From: CAYQDF01 sp964416175
Lineage (GTDB): Bacteria > Chloroflexota > Anaerolineae > Anaerolineales > UBA4823
Reading direction: 5' to 3'
Assembly: GCA_964416175.1 (NCBI GenBank)
Contig: CAYQDF010000003.1
Span: 1 to 64,000 of the forward strand
DNA: 64,000 nucleotides
Shown one piece after another: positions 8,893 to 18,087 of the stretch (position 1 is its first letter; each line of letters opens with the position of its first letter). The translations under genes were made by a program, and so were the position numbers. The notes beneath the pieces were generated by a model. That model did not search any database and was not told the origin of the DNA. It saw only the letters and a list, made by a program, of their open reading frames with translations.

Positions 8893-10398
8893 TCAAGGAT
8901 TCCACGCGACGTAAATGGGCGCCAGCGTGATGGACAGCTTCGCCGGAGTAGGGAGAGAGATTGGGTTCCCGAACACGTCCCAAACAGCATCCGGAGGGCT
9001 GGCAGGCACGACCTCATTGGATGCCCGGTTTCGCGCCCAGATCACCCAGATCAACTCTCCGTAAGGTCCCTGGAATTTATACCCCTGCAAGCCGCCAACG
9101 CCGCCGGTATCTTGATCTACGATCGAGCCCAGGTAGGTTGCATCGCTCAGCATCTGCCTGGCAAAGCGGTAGGCGAACATCGCCGGACGCGGGTAGGCAT
9201 CCGTGTAAAGCAGCCCGGAATTGCGCCAGCCCAAATGGCTGTACCAGATGTTCGCCCGCAATCCTTCGGCGATCGCCGCAACGTAAGATTCAGTAATGTA
9301 ATAAGCTTTGGTCAGCTCATAATCCGAATCCGCGGCGGCTTCACACCCTGGGCTTCCCGGCGGGTCTCCAGACGCGCCGCACAAGAGCGCGGTCTCGGAG
9401 TTCATCAAGAACTTTCCGAAGACATTGTAAGTCTCCAGCATATTCTTGATAAAGTGCGCTTTCGCGATCAGTGCCGGACCGGTGTCATCCCACGTGCTCT
9501 CCCATTTCCGGCTCCAGTACGCCCCGAGCTGGTACATGAAGATGTCGTAGTTGTGGAATGCGACGCCATCAAAGGAATTACCCCCCTGGTTTACCAGGAT
9601 GCCCTCGAGAAATTTCGAAGCCAGCGCTTCCTCATCGGAACTGCATTTTCCGGTCGCGGGGTTGCAAGACAGCAACACGCCCCCAATGAGCACCTTCGCA
9701 TCGGGGTCCGCCTCTTTTATCTTTGGGTAAACGACCTCCAACATCTCCGCGTAGTATCCGCCGCCGTAGTATGGGTCGGAGGCGTCACCCCAGCAGCCAA
9801 ACGCTGAGGTGCTTTTCGGGACAATTCCCGGAGAGATATCCGGCTCGTTGTAGAGCTCCCAATATTTTACATGGTACGGCGCGGCGCTATAACGAGAAAC
9901 CAGGTCTTTCATGAAATTGGCGAAAGCAGCCAACTTAGATGGCTTAATCGGGCCGCAGAAGTACCCGGGCACCTTCTGCGCCCAGGCTGGCGTGTGACGA
10001 ACTACCAGCACCACACGTAAACCGTGTTCCGCAGCTTTCTTCAGCTGGTTTTCCTTTCCAGCCAGCGCACCCCAGTTTCTTGCACCCTCCACAGGCTCAA
10101 CATTCGCCCAGAGGACGCCGTTCAGGCGGGTGAACGAGGATCCTGCATCAGCGATTTCCTGCAGGCCTGGAAGATCACTTAAGGGTTTAACTTCCACACC
10201 GAATGGATTTTCAATAAAAACCTGTCCACTCCCGGCGCCTCCGGCTACCAACGGCAGATGTATCGAAATGGACTGATCACTCTGCCCTTCAGAAGCCAGT
10301 GCCTTCGGACCCCCATGGTGCTGAATACCTGCTGGGAGTAATAAAAACAGCAGAATCGCCAAAGGGAGAACAAAATTGATCCTGATCATCTTATCCAT
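8893..10398 (-). CDS. Secreted glycoside hydrolase of clan GH-A (GH39/GH5-like)
   Basis: The 501-residue protein starts with a signal peptide (about residues 1-36). A TIM-barrel domain follows; it contains RLNGVLWANVEP and the clan GH-A acid/base motif YWELYNEPD, with Glu185 as the probable proton donor. Later segments NSETALLCG and ANIWYSHLGW are candidates for the nucleophile strand and the substrate site. The family hydrolyses beta-glycosides, but the sugar cannot be inferred. It is transcribed in the same direction as the secreted sulfatase upstream, so the two may act together on sulfated or decorated polysaccharide. A 106-bp spacer separates them and could hold a separate promoter. Confidence 0.8.
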   Translation of the reverse strand: MDKMIRINFVLPLAILLFLLLPAGIQHHGGPKALASEGQSDQSISIHLPLVAGGAGSGQVFIENPFGVEVKPLSDLPGLQEIADAGSSFTRLNGVLWANVEPVEGARNWGALAGKENQLKKAAEHGLRVVLVVRHTPAWAQKVPGYFCGPIKPSKLAAFANFMKDLVSRYSAAPYHVKYWELYNEPDISPGIVPKSTSAFGCWGDASDPYYGGGYYAEMLEVVYPKIKEADPDAKVLIGGVLLSCNPATGKCSSDEEALASKFLEGILVNQGGNSFDGVAFHNYDIFMYQLGAYWSRKWESTWDDTGPALIAKAHFIKNMLETYNVFGKFLMNSETALLCGASGDPPGSPGCEAAADSDYELTKAYYITESYVAAIAEGLRANIWYSHLGWRNSGLLYTDAYPRPAMFAYRFARQMLSDATYLGSIVDQDTGGVGGLQGYKFQGPYGELIWVIWARNRASNEVVPASPPDAVWDVFGNPISLPTPAKLSITLAPIYVAWNP

Positions 10399-10504
10399 AC
10401 CAGTAAACCCTTTCCAACCAAAGTAAGGAGAAAGTGAATTCGCTCAACCGATCGAAGGATTAATGCTTGAAGCGGATCCTGCCAATAGATAATTCGAGCC
10501 ATGT

Positions 10505-12133
10505 TCAGGGTTTGGCATTGATCAGCGGGAGGAAGATCTCCCCAATCAGGAGGGACGCGATCTTCCCGTCTGATGACCCGCCGTCATCTTCCACCTTCAG
10601 TGTGACGATATATCTCCCCGGGGAAGGATATACATGAGCGACCTGAACGCCGCCGGACGAAGTACCGTCGCCCAAGTCCCATTGGTACGAGATCAATTCC
10701 CCGTCCAAATCGAATGAATTATTCGCCTCGAATTGGACCGACAGTGCATCTCCACCCGCTGTTGTATAAACGAATCTTGCCACCGGTGGCTGATTCTCCG
10801 GATGCTGGAGGCTCTCCTGGAAGGCAACGATCTCACCCTGCAAATAACTGACGACCTCCGGGTGTTGGGAAGCCAAGTTCTCCATCTCTCCAGGGTCTGA
10901 GCGTAGGTTGTACAGAGAAAGTGGGTAGGGTTCCGAGCCGCATTCGTCCATCCAGTCTTGACCGCCCGGGTACGCCAGGAGCAGCTTCCAGTCCTCCGCT
11001 CTCACGCCGCGCATTTCCTCATCGAGCGAAAAAATGACCTCGTCGTCGGCCCTGGCGCCTGTGCCAAAGAGCAGCCCCCGTATGTCCTGCCCATCGATCA
11101 CGCGGTCTCCCGGAAGCGCAGCGCCAGCCAGATGGAGAAGGGTGGGAAACAGGTCGAATGTGGCAGCAAAACCATCCACGATGCGGCCAGGCGGGATTGT
11201 CCCCGGCCACCGGGCGATGAACGGCACGCGCACGCCTCCCTCGAAGAAGCTCCCCTTGCCGCATCGATAGGGGCCAGAGCTGCCAGCGTCCTCCCCCTGG
11301 TACGTCCATGGACCATTGTCACTGGTGAACAAGACCAATGTGTTCTGGTCGATCCCCAGCTCTTCGAGCTTCGCAAGGATCTGTCCCGTGCTCCAATCGA
11401 TCTCCTGGACGACATCCCCGTAAAGACCCGCTTGCGATGTGCCTAGGAAAGCCGGACTGGCGTGCAGAGGCACGTGTGGAAATGTGTGAGGCAGATACAG
11501 GAAGAACGGTCCTGCCGAGTGCTGCTCGATGAAAGCGATCGCTTCCTGTGTGTACCGCTGGGTCAGGTAATTTTGGTCTACCGGGAATTCGATGATCTGC
11601 GTGTCCCGGTAAAGGGGAATGTCCCCGTTATTGTAGTTGTTGGAATAAGGGACGCCGAACCATGTTTCGAACCCATGGAGGGTGGGATTGTACATGTCCT
11701 GGTGGCCCAGGTGCCACTTGCCGACGATCGCGGTCGCGTAACCGACCTGGCGGAGGATTTCCGGCAGCGTAACTTCGCTCGCGGGCAAGCCGTCTCCGCT
11801 GCCAGGCCCGCTTAAGGGGATTGGCCCATCCAGCCCCACACGGGTGGAATGCCTGCCGGTCAAGAAAGCAGCCCGGGTCGGCGTACAGATCGTGGAATTG
11901 GAATAAAAGCCCGTGAACCGGATCCCTTCGGCTGCCATTTGATCGAGGTTCGGGGTGTCGATCCCCTGCGCGCCGTAAACGCCCAGGTCGGCATAGCCCA
12001 GGTCGTCGGCGACGATGACGATGAAGTTTGGCTGGTTGGCCTGCTGATCAATGGTTTGCTGCCCCGGAAGATGGGCCGACAAGGAAATCCCGAGGAGGAG
12101 AGAGGTTTGGAGGAAGACCGAAGAAATTCTCAT
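10505..12133 (-). CDS. Secreted type I sulfatase with C-terminal PKD domain
   Basis: The enzyme removes sulfate esters. The formylglycine motif CTPTRAAFLTGR is intact, with Cys83 as the modified residue, and the metal site ADDLGYADLG lies near the N-terminus. FTSDNGPW and GKWHLGH are further sulfatase signatures. A PKD-like domain of about 85 residues (NSFDLDGELISYQWDLGDGT) ends the protein and may bind carbohydrate or protein. I chose the ATG at 12133 because it starts a signal peptide at once. A TTG at 12184 would add 17 residues. Activity requires a Cys/Ser-type sulfatase-maturing enzyme, which is not encoded nearby. The length is 542 residues. Confidence 0.9.
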   Translation of the reverse strand: MRISSVFLQTSLLLGISLSAHLPGQQTIDQQANQPNFIVIVADDLGYADLGVYGAQGIDTPNLDQMAAEGIRFTGFYSNSTICTPTRAAFLTGRHSTRVGLDGPIPLSGPGSGDGLPASEVTLPEILRQVGYATAIVGKWHLGHQDMYNPTLHGFETWFGVPYSNNYNNGDIPLYRDTQIIEFPVDQNYLTQRYTQEAIAFIEQHSAGPFFLYLPHTFPHVPLHASPAFLGTSQAGLYGDVVQEIDWSTGQILAKLEELGIDQNTLVLFTSDNGPWTYQGEDAGSSGPYRCGKGSFFEGGVRVPFIARWPGTIPPGRIVDGFAATFDLFPTLLHLAGAALPGDRVIDGQDIRGLLFGTGARADDEVIFSLDEEMRGVRAEDWKLLLAYPGGQDWMDECGSEPYPLSLYNLRSDPGEMENLASQHPEVVSYLQGEIVAFQESLQHPENQPPVARFVYTTAGGDALSVQFEANNSFDLDGELISYQWDLGDGTSSGGVQVAHVYPSPGRYIVTLKVEDDGGSSDGKIASLLIGEIFLPLINAKP

Positions 12134-12311
12134 ACCCGGTGGGTCATCAACGATGACTTCTGCCCGTGGTTGGTCATTGTCCAAGTGTATGATCTATTGC
12201 ACTTCTGTCAATGGGAAGTTCGGGGGATATGCTCTATCTATTTAGGAGTTACGCAGTTCAGGAGAAATTCCGTTCGAAGGCAGGTCTAATCTGCCATTCT
12301 AGAACCAGGTA

Positions 12312-13079
12312 TCATTTATCGCCTGAATTTATTAGGAAACCACAGATCAATTCCTTTACTCTCTCCGGCTGCTCCAGCATAATCATATGCCCCCCGCCTG
12401 AGACAATCTCCAACCTGGCATCCACCATCCGCTCGACAAGATATTGAGCGTAGCGCGGTGGGGTCATGCGGTCTGCCTCTCCGCAGATGACCAGGGCTGG
12501 CTGCCTGATTTCTCCAACCCGGTCCATGACATCGAAGGCGTCGCAGGCCAGGAAATCGCCATACAGCACCTCCTGGGGGGTCGCTGCCATACGCTTCTCT
12601 GCCAGCTCGACCAGCCTCCCCGGCGTCCCCTGGCCAAAAGAATGCGCGACGACCAGGCTGACAGCCTCCCGATAGGCGGCATCGCTGGCGCACTTCGCCA
12701 GGATCTGAGGATGCACCCGCAGGCGAGCCCCTGCCCCAAGCAGGACCAGCCCGCCAACGCACTCCGGTTGCTCTAGAGCCAGCCAGAGGGCAATGGCGCT
12801 CCCCATGGAATGCCCTCCCAAAATAGCGCGTCCCACTCCAAGAGAGGCCAGGAATTCGAGTATCCGTTCGGCGTAAACCTCGATCGACCGCTCCCCTTCC
12901 CCACCAGATTTCCCATGCCCCGGCAGATCTAATGCAAGCACCCTGCTTCCCTCGATGCGGCGGAGGTTCGGCGGGAAGAACAGGCAGTTACCGCCCGCGC
13001 CGTGGATCAGGAGAAGCGGAAGCGAACCTGTCGCTTCAACTCCGTGTTCGGAATAATACATTCCAGAAGCATACGGCAT
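12312..13079 (-). CDS. Alpha/beta hydrolase
   Basis: The protein has 255 residues with an alpha/beta hydrolase fold. It has the oxyanion motif LIHGAGG, the nucleophile elbow GGHSMGSA with the catalytic Ser, a late Asp in CGEADRMTPP, and the catalytic His in SGGGHMIMLEQPE. There is no signal peptide, so it is cytoplasmic. Such enzymes act as esterases or C-C hydrolases and the substrate is not predictable. An alternative TTG start lies three codons upstream at 13088. It sits just downstream of a small membrane protein gene on the same strand. Confidence 0.88.
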   Translation of the reverse strand: MPYASGMYYSEHGVEATGSLPLLLIHGAGGNCLFFPPNLRRIEGSRVLALDLPGHGKSGGEGERSIEVYAERILEFLASLGVGRAILGGHSMGSAIALWLALEQPECVGGLVLLGAGARLRVHPQILAKCASDAAYREAVSLVVAHSFGQGTPGRLVELAEKRMAATPQEVLYGDFLACDAFDVMDRVGEIRQPALVICGEADRMTPPRYAQYLVERMVDARLEIVSGGGHMIMLEQPERVKELICGFLINSGDK

Positions 13080-13091
13080 GGCGTTCAACTT

Positions 13092-13538
13092 CTACCAGGT
13101 ACGGCGGTGGACAAGCCTGGCCAGAACAGACCCCAGGGTAAGCCCTGAAAGAGCGAAATAAGGGAGCAGCCCAATAACCGCTTGAACCTGGGCCGCGCTG
13201 AAATCAGGAAAACCGTGCCCGTGGAGCCCTCCCTTGAAGGCCATTAACATAACAGCCAGCGGGGAAACGAGCAAGCCTGAAAGAGCGCCAAGAACCGCAC
13301 CGCGCGCAGTCTGACCCATGTTCCCAAGAACCTTCTGGCTGGCATACAGCTTCACACCGTAAAAGCAGCAGATAGCCGCAGCGAAGCCCAGCACCCACCT
13401 TGTAGTCGTATCTTCGAATGGAATCCAGAGCAGAATCCCCATCCCCAGCAGGAGTCCAGCTAGGCGCAGCACTCTCATCCGCAGCTTGAAGGTTCGACGC
13501 TCAAACTTTCGAGCGATTATACTTTCTATCTTTTGCAC
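13092..13538 (-). CDS. Small integral membrane protein, function unknown
   Basis: The 148-residue protein starts with a basic N-terminus and has three or four hydrophobic segments, among them VLRLAGLLLGMGILLWIPF and a Gly-rich segment around GAVLGALSGLLVSPLAVMLM. The likely start is a GTG. It lies between the sensor kinase gene (gap 18 bp) and the hydrolase gene (gap 12 bp), all on the minus strand, so it may share their transcript. I do not recognise the family. Confidence 0.7.
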   Translation of the reverse strand: MQKIESIIARKFERRTFKLRMRVLRLAGLLLGMGILLWIPFEDTTTRWVLGFAAAICCFYGVKLYASQKVLGNMGQTARGAVLGALSGLLVSPLAVMLMAFKGGLHGHGFPDFSAAQVQAVIGLLPYFALSGLTLGSVLARLVHRRTW

Positions 13539-13556
13539 ATTTTAACATTTCAACGT

Positions 13557-15317
13557 TCATCCACCCTTCCTCCGGTTCAACCGGTCAGCAGCAGCCTCGG
13601 TCAGCGGGATGGCGACCTGGACCCGGGTACCTCTTCCTTCGGCAGAGCTGATGTGCAACACGCCGTTCACCAATTGCGCCCGCTCCCGCATATTGACCAT
13701 GCCGAGGCTGTCTCGCCGGTCGTAAGACTGGCTCACCGCCTCGGGGTCGAAACCCACTCCATCGTCTTTGATCTCGAGCAGTACCAAGTCCTCGTCCACC
13801 TGCCTGAGATTCACCCAGACATGCTCCGCCCGGGCGTGCTTGCGGGCGTTGTTGACCGCCTCCTCAGCGATGAAGAAGATCACCGACTGCTTGCTCATCT
13901 CGATCCGATCAATGACCTTCTCGTCGACTGCGATTAATACTTCCTGGTTATAGGTGTCTTTCATTTTTATCGCCATCGCTTCAAGGGCGGCACTCAAGCC
14001 CTGCGACTCCAGGACCAGAGGCCGCAGGGTGAACAGCATGTGACGGATTTCCTGTGTCGTCCGCCGAGCGAGGTCTTCTATTTTGACCAGTTCCTCTATC
14101 GCAACTTTTTTGTCGCGGTCCATCATGCGGCGGGCAAAGTTGACCCGCATTGCCAGGGCCGCAACAGACTGTGTAGGCCCGTCGTGCAGGTCGCGCGCCA
14201 GCTTGACCCGCGCCTCCTCCTGAATCTCCAGCATGCGTTCTTTTTCGAGCTCCAGGTCGCGGTAAAGCCGGGCGTTCTGGATGGCAATCGTTGCCTGGCT
14301 GCCGATGATGTCCAGGACCTCACGCCTTTCTTCGGTGAAGTAACCCTCCTGCTGGTGCGCAAAGAGCATGACCCCGTAGGTATCCAACCCGGTGCGGAGC
14401 GGGACGCAGAACGCCGACCGGCATCCCCGCAGCGCGACGATGTGGTTTAACTCTGGATCGCTGCTGATATCCGTCGAGACCATGGATTCGGCCTCGTCGA
14501 TAGCCTTCCCCAGCAATCCCTGCCGGCCCTCGAGGGCGATACGCAGGTCAGCCGGGGTGAACCTGCGCGCAGACCCCACTTGCAGGCGCGGGCCGGATTC
14601 GTCATTGTCAGAATAGAGTAGGACGGCGCTGATCAGCGGTTCGGCCGGGCCGGTCGATGGCGCCAGAGCGGTCGCACATATATCGAGCGCCGTGTCCAGA
14701 ACGCGCTCGTAATTCAACGTTGCGCTGAGAGTGGATACGAGCTTGTAAATTGCTTTCTGGCGCTCAGCCCCGATGCGCTCAGCTTCCAGATGGGACCTGT
14801 TCATCTCCTCCGCCCAGGCCTGTTCCTGGCGGAGGATGCGCCTCCGAATGAGATATACCGCAGCGCCGCTTGCAGCGAAGGCTAGGCCAGCCAGCCCGCT
14901 CGTGGCCAACGCGTCCAAAGGCTCTGTGAAGATGAAGCCCTGCCCACCAAGAACAAGCAGGACGGCCAGGACGACCAGAGCCAGGCCCCTGATTTCAAGA
15001 AAAAAAGCTGCGGTAAAGACCGGCAGGATGCCTGCCCACACCATCGATCCACCCTCTATCCCGGCGAGGAGATTCAAAAGTAGGGCGAAAATGAAATCGC
15101 TGATCAAGATCGGATATCTAATTTCCCCCAAGGGGCGGGCCAGGTAAACCAGCAGGCTGAGCCCCGCCGTCCAGGCACTCTCAGCCAGCAGAACGCCGAC
15201 CAGGTACGGTGACCCAAACTGTCCGAGGATTATTGAGGCACTGATACCGACAACCGCCAACCAGCGAAGCAGCAATGCGAGCCAGTCGACAAGGCTCGGT
15301 GATCCCATCCTGCGCAT
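13557..15317 (-). CDS. Membrane sensor histidine kinase, NarL/DegS-type, with GAF domain
   Basis: The protein has 586 residues. About six membrane helices fill residues 15-165, a GAF domain follows (about 195-350), then a HisKA_3 dimerisation domain with the phospho-acceptor in LARDLHDGPTQ, and a HATPase with EEAVNNARKHA and DDGVGFD. This class phosphorylates LuxR/NarL-type response regulators, but none is next to it, so its partner lies elsewhere. A TATGAT element sits only 6 nt before the ATG, suggesting a leaderless message. A second ATG three codons later is possible. Confidence 0.9.
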   Translation of the reverse strand: MRRMGSPSLVDWLALLLRWLAVVGISASIILGQFGSPYLVGVLLAESAWTAGLSLLVYLARPLGEIRYPILISDFIFALLLNLLAGIEGGSMVWAGILPVFTAAFFLEIRGLALVVLAVLLVLGGQGFIFTEPLDALATSGLAGLAFAASGAAVYLIRRRILRQEQAWAEEMNRSHLEAERIGAERQKAIYKLVSTLSATLNYERVLDTALDICATALAPSTGPAEPLISAVLLYSDNDESGPRLQVGSARRFTPADLRIALEGRQGLLGKAIDEAESMVSTDISSDPELNHIVALRGCRSAFCVPLRTGLDTYGVMLFAHQQEGYFTEERREVLDIIGSQATIAIQNARLYRDLELEKERMLEIQEEARVKLARDLHDGPTQSVAALAMRVNFARRMMDRDKKVAIEELVKIEDLARRTTQEIRHMLFTLRPLVLESQGLSAALEAMAIKMKDTYNQEVLIAVDEKVIDRIEMSKQSVIFFIAEEAVNNARKHARAEHVWVNLRQVDEDLVLLEIKDDGVGFDPEAVSQSYDRRDSLGMVNMRERAQLVNGVLHISSAEGRGTRVQVAIPLTEAAADRLNRRKGG

Positions 15318-15323
15318 GGTTCA

Positions 15324-15329
15324 ATCATA
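15324..15329 (-). promoter_or_regulatory. -10 element placed for a leaderless transcript
   Basis: TATGAT on the minus strand is separated by 6 nt from the sensor kinase ATG at 15317, so transcription would start at or next to the A of the ATG. No Shine-Dalgarno sequence fits in the gap. Confidence 0.5.
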
Positions 15330-15374
15330 ACCGATAAAAAACTACACGGCAGATCGATCCCCAGCGTGAATTAA

Positions 15375-15971
15375 TTACAAAAGTGAAAGAAGGTGCGGGA
15401 TCGCAGCCCGGACCGCATATGCCCGGTGGCTGAGCTTGTTCTTCTCCTCCAGGGTCAGCTCAGCCATCGTCTTATCGATGCTGGTTATCAGAAATATGGG
15501 GTCATATCCAAAACCGTGCCTTCCCCGCTCTTCTGGAATGATTTCCCCTTTACAGATTCCTTCGGTAACGATCACAGTCCCGTCCGGCGCTGCAACCGCC
15601 GCACAACACCGAAACCGGGCCGTCCAGGGACGCGGCATACCCCAGAGGTTTTTCAGCAGGTATGCCCGGCGGTCGGCATCCGTCGCCCCGTCTTGGGGGA
15701 AGTATCGAGCCGAGTACAGCCCCGGCGCTCCGCCCAACGCATCGACTTCCAGCCCGGTGTCGTCCCCAAGGCTGATAAGGCCGGAGGCGCACGCGAACGC
15801 CAGGGCTTTTTTGCCTGCATTTTCGGCGTAGGTCTTCCCCTCTTCCAGGACCTGCAGGCTAATCCCTGCCTCGCCTGGCGCCAGGACCTCTACCGGCAAA
15901 TCCCGCAGCAATGACCGGATCTCCCGGACTTTATTTGGGTTCATCGTCGCCAGAAGAATTTTATCCACCAT
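15375..15971 (-). CDS. rdgB: XTP/dITP diphosphatase (RdgB/HAM1)
   Basis: This house-cleaning enzyme hydrolyses ITP, dITP and XTP to monophosphates and so keeps deaminated purines out of DNA and RNA. The length of 198 residues is typical. Signatures are ILLATMNPNKVREIR, the catalytic SLGDDTGLEVDALGG, and GFGYDPIFL, with SHRAYAVRAA at the C-terminus. It is followed at 58 bp by the sensor kinase gene on the same strand. Confidence 0.95.
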   Translation of the reverse strand: MVDKILLATMNPNKVREIRSLLRDLPVEVLAPGEAGISLQVLEEGKTYAENAGKKALAFACASGLISLGDDTGLEVDALGGAPGLYSARYFPQDGATDADRRAYLLKNLWGMPRPWTARFRCCAAVAAPDGTVIVTEGICKGEIIPEERGRHGFGYDPIFLITSIDKTMAELTLEEKNKLSHRAYAVRAAIPHLLSLL

Positions 15972-16015
15972 ATCCTGTGCCAGCCGACTATCTAAAATAA
16001 GATTTTTGACAGTGT

Positions 16016-16044
16016 TTGACGCTCCAGTCTAATTATGTTATAAT
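16016..16044 (+). promoter_or_regulatory. Sigma-70 promoter of the yceD-sigma factor transcript
   Basis: TTGACG (16016-16021), a 17-bp spacer and TATAAT (16039-16044) lie in a locally AT-rich stretch. The transcript would start near 16051 and leave a leader of about 36 nt. Confidence 0.85.
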
Positions 16045-16086
16045 ATAAATAATTAAATAAAATTTATTTTGCGAACGAACCATTCG

Positions 16087-16605
16087 ATGAACACCAATCG
16101 CAACGCTCTCCGGCTGAACGTCGGCTTTTTAATTAACCAATCCGTCGGCTCCAGCCGGGATTTTATTTTTGACTACCCTGAACTCCCCTTATCCCCGGAC
16201 CTGGAATTATCCGACATCAAAGGCTCAGCGCGGATCACACGGACCGCCCAGGGTCTCCTCGTGCAGGTCAAGATGCACGCCAGCATCACAACCGAGTGCT
16301 CGCGCTGCCTGACGGAAATGCAGCAGCCCCTCGCAGTCGAATACACGGAGCTTTATGCGTTCTCTCCACGCGCCGTCAGTGAATCCGGTCTGATTCTACC
16401 TGAAGACGGGCACATCGATCTGGCACCTCTGCTCCAGGAATACATGTATCTGGAAATCCCGATCAACCCTATTTGCCGGCCTGACTGCCGGGGGCTTTGC
16501 CCGGTCTGCGGAGAGCTCCTTGGAGAAAAGCTTCACACCCACGATAACGACCCGATCGACCCGCGACTGGCAGCTTTGAGGTCTCTCCTTGAAGATAATC
16601 CTTAG
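16087..16605 (+). CDS. YceD/DUF177 family protein
   Basis: Family members support 23S rRNA accumulation and are usually encoded just before ribosomal protein L32. Here the following gene is instead the main sigma factor, 61 bp downstream. The 172-residue protein shows the family features: ECSRCL in the middle, and the C-terminal cysteine pair motif CRPDCRGLCPVCG, which probably binds zinc. I chose ATG 16087. A TTG at 16069 would lengthen it by six residues. No ribosome site is obvious before either start. Confidence 0.85.
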   Translation: MNTNRNALRLNVGFLINQSVGSSRDFIFDYPELPLSPDLELSDIKGSARITRTAQGLLVQVKMHASITTECSRCLTEMQQPLAVEYTELYAFSPRAVSESGLILPEDGHIDLAPLLQEYMYLEIPINPICRPDCRGLCPVCGELLGEKLHTHDNDPIDPRLAALRSLLEDNP

Positions 16606-16666
16606 AACGGCAAATCGCCTTTCCATATCCATGATCGCCTATCTTCGCTAACCCGGAGGGGTATGA

Positions 16667-17854
16667 ATGTCAGCTTCGGAAGAAATTCACCGCAGACCAC
16701 AAGAAGCCAAGATCACAGCCAGAGACTACCCGGAGCCAAAGTATCCGAATCACATTGCCAGGCGAATTGACGATTCCTGGTTTGACGATCCTTTCAACGA
16801 TCTCTCCATGGACCAGACAACCCCGATGGAGGAAGCTGAATTCCAGCCAGTCCCCTACTTTGACAGGCTGACCGGTGGGCTTCACCCGATCCAGCATCAG
16901 GATGACATTCCTTTTACTGATCACACAGCCGACAGTCTGGACGACCTCGCCAGCGACGACACCATTGGACTGTATTTTATGGAGATGTCCCACGTCCCCT
17001 TACTTTCCTGCGCAGAGGAGCTGGAACTGGCCGAATGCATCGACCGCGCCCGGCAGGCTGCCTGTGAGCTCTCAGATCGGAAAAGCGGGTTCAGTCGAAA
17101 GCAACGGCGAGAGCTCGAACGTCTCATCGAAGAAGGTCACATGGCGCGTGAGCGGTTGATCAAGTCGAACACGCGCCTCGTCGTGAGCATCGCCAAGCGG
17201 TACGTCGGGAATGGCGTCCCTTTCTTGGATCTGATCCAGGAAGGCAATCTGGGGTTGATGCGGGCGGTCGAGAAGTTCGAATATCGGCGTGGTTTCCGGT
17301 TTTCCACTTATGCCACCTGGTGGATCCGGCAGACCATCACGCGTGCGATTGCTGACCAGGGTCGCACGATCCGTGTACCCGTGTACCTGACCGACCGTAT
17401 CCGTAAAATGTACCGCGTTTCCTACCAGATGGAGCAGTCTTTAGGCCGTCCGCCGAGCGTGGACGAGCTGGCCGATGCCCTGGAACTGGATCCGTCGAAG
17501 GTGAAATGGATGTTCAAAGTCTCCCGCAATCCGGTCTCCCTCGAAAGCCCGGTGGGGGACGAAGAGACGGAACTGGGGATGCTGGTCGAGGATGATCGCT
17601 CCCCCTCGCCGGCCCAAATCGTCTACTACCAGATGCTCAGGGAGCGTATCAACCAGGTCCTGGCAACTCTCACCCCGCGAGAAGCGCGCATCCTGCGCCT
17701 CCGGTTCGGACTGGACTGCGACCGCCCGTATACACTGGAAGAAGTCGGTCAAAAATTCGGCCTCACCCGAGAGCGCATCCGCCAGATCGAAGGGAAAGCC
17801 TTGCGAAGGCTGCGCCATCCTCGCCAGGCGCGCATGCTGCGAGAATATCTATAA
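16667..17854 (+). CDS. RNA polymerase primary sigma factor (sigma-70, RpoD/SigA-like)
   Basis: The protein has 395 residues; cggagggg sits 6 nt before the ATG. After a variable N-terminus of about 95 residues, region 1.2 begins at [14 protein letters not shown]. Region 2 is near-canonical ([16 protein letters not shown], then [36 protein letters not shown], shown here only as landmarks). Region 3 follows, and region 4 ends in [19 protein letters not shown]. There is no recognisable region 1.1. It could be the housekeeping factor or a close group 2 paralogue. The strong consensus promoters in this window fit a sigma factor of this type. Confidence 0.88.
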   Translation: MSASEEIHRRPQEAKITARDYPEPKYPNHIARRIDDSWFDDPFNDLSMDQTTPMEEAEFQPVPYFDRLTGGLHPIQHQDDIPFTDHTADSLDDLASDDTIGLYFMEMSHVPLLSCAEELELAECIDRARQAACELSDRKSGFSRKQRRELERLIEEGHMARERLIKSNTRLVVSIAKRYVGNGVPFLDLIQEGNLGLMRAVEKFEYRRGFRFSTYATWWIRQTITRAIADQGRTIRVPVYLTDRIRKMYRVSYQMEQSLGRPPSVDELADALELDPSKVKWMFKVSRNPVSLESPVGDEETELGMLVEDDRSPSPAQIVYYQMLRERINQVLATLTPREARILRLRFGLDCDRPYTLEEVGQKFGLTRERIRQIEGKALRRLRHPRQARMLREYL

Positions 17855-17860
17855 CCGCTC

Positions 17861-17898
17861 TTGACAAATCACCCCCCCACGTATAGACTTGGGTCTAT
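17861..17898 (+). promoter_or_regulatory. metG promoter overlapped by a short palindrome
   Basis: TTGACA (17861-17866), a 17-bp spacer and TAGACT (17884-17889) predict a start near 17896. The inverted repeat ATAGAC-TTGG-GTCTAT (17883-17898) covers the -10 and the start site and could be an operator. Confidence 0.65.
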
Positions 17899-17899
17899 G

Positions 17900-18073
17900 A
17901 TCTGCTCTGTCCTTTTTGCTCCTCTTCGCATCATGCCCATGCTGGAATCCGGTAAAGTGGGCGTATTGCGGCGCGCCAGGTCACGGACAGCGACCGAGCA
18001 GAGATTCGAATGAATCGACCCGCAAATTGGTGAAACCCCACAGGCTGTCCACATTATGGACAGCCTGTTTTTT
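17900..18073 (+). promoter_or_regulatory. metG leader with competing stems: candidate uncharacterised riboswitch or attenuator
   Basis: P1 pairs 17901-17907 with 17996-18002 and 17908-17912 with 17985-17989. It encloses an arm of CGCA/TGCG (17927-17930 with 17967-17970), GCCCA/TGGGC (17935-17939 with 17958-17962) and a small terminal hairpin (17942-17952). The 3' strand of P1, GGACAGC (17985-17991), is also perfectly complementary to GCTGTCC (18044-18050), the 5' arm of the terminator. P1 and the antiterminator are therefore mutually exclusive. A further hairpin, GATTC-GAAT-GAATC, follows P1. The logic predicts that stabilising P1 ends transcription before metG. I found no SAM-box, canonical T-box or other known consensus. 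Confidence 0.65.
18041..18073 (+). terminator. Intrinsic terminator inside the metG leader
   Basis: A perfect 10-bp stem (18041-18050 with 18058-18067), a 7-nt loop and six Ts (18068-18073) end 14 nt before the metG ATG. As it precedes the gene, it must act as a conditional attenuator. Confidence 0.92.
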
Positions 18074-18087
18074 ACACGAGGTGGCTC

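Noticed and set aside
17900..18087. Canonical T-box upstream of metG
   Set aside because: A TGGT is present, but there is no AGGGTGG-type T-box sequence, no specifier AUG on the 3' side of the first stem, and the antiterminator pairs with P1 in a different way.
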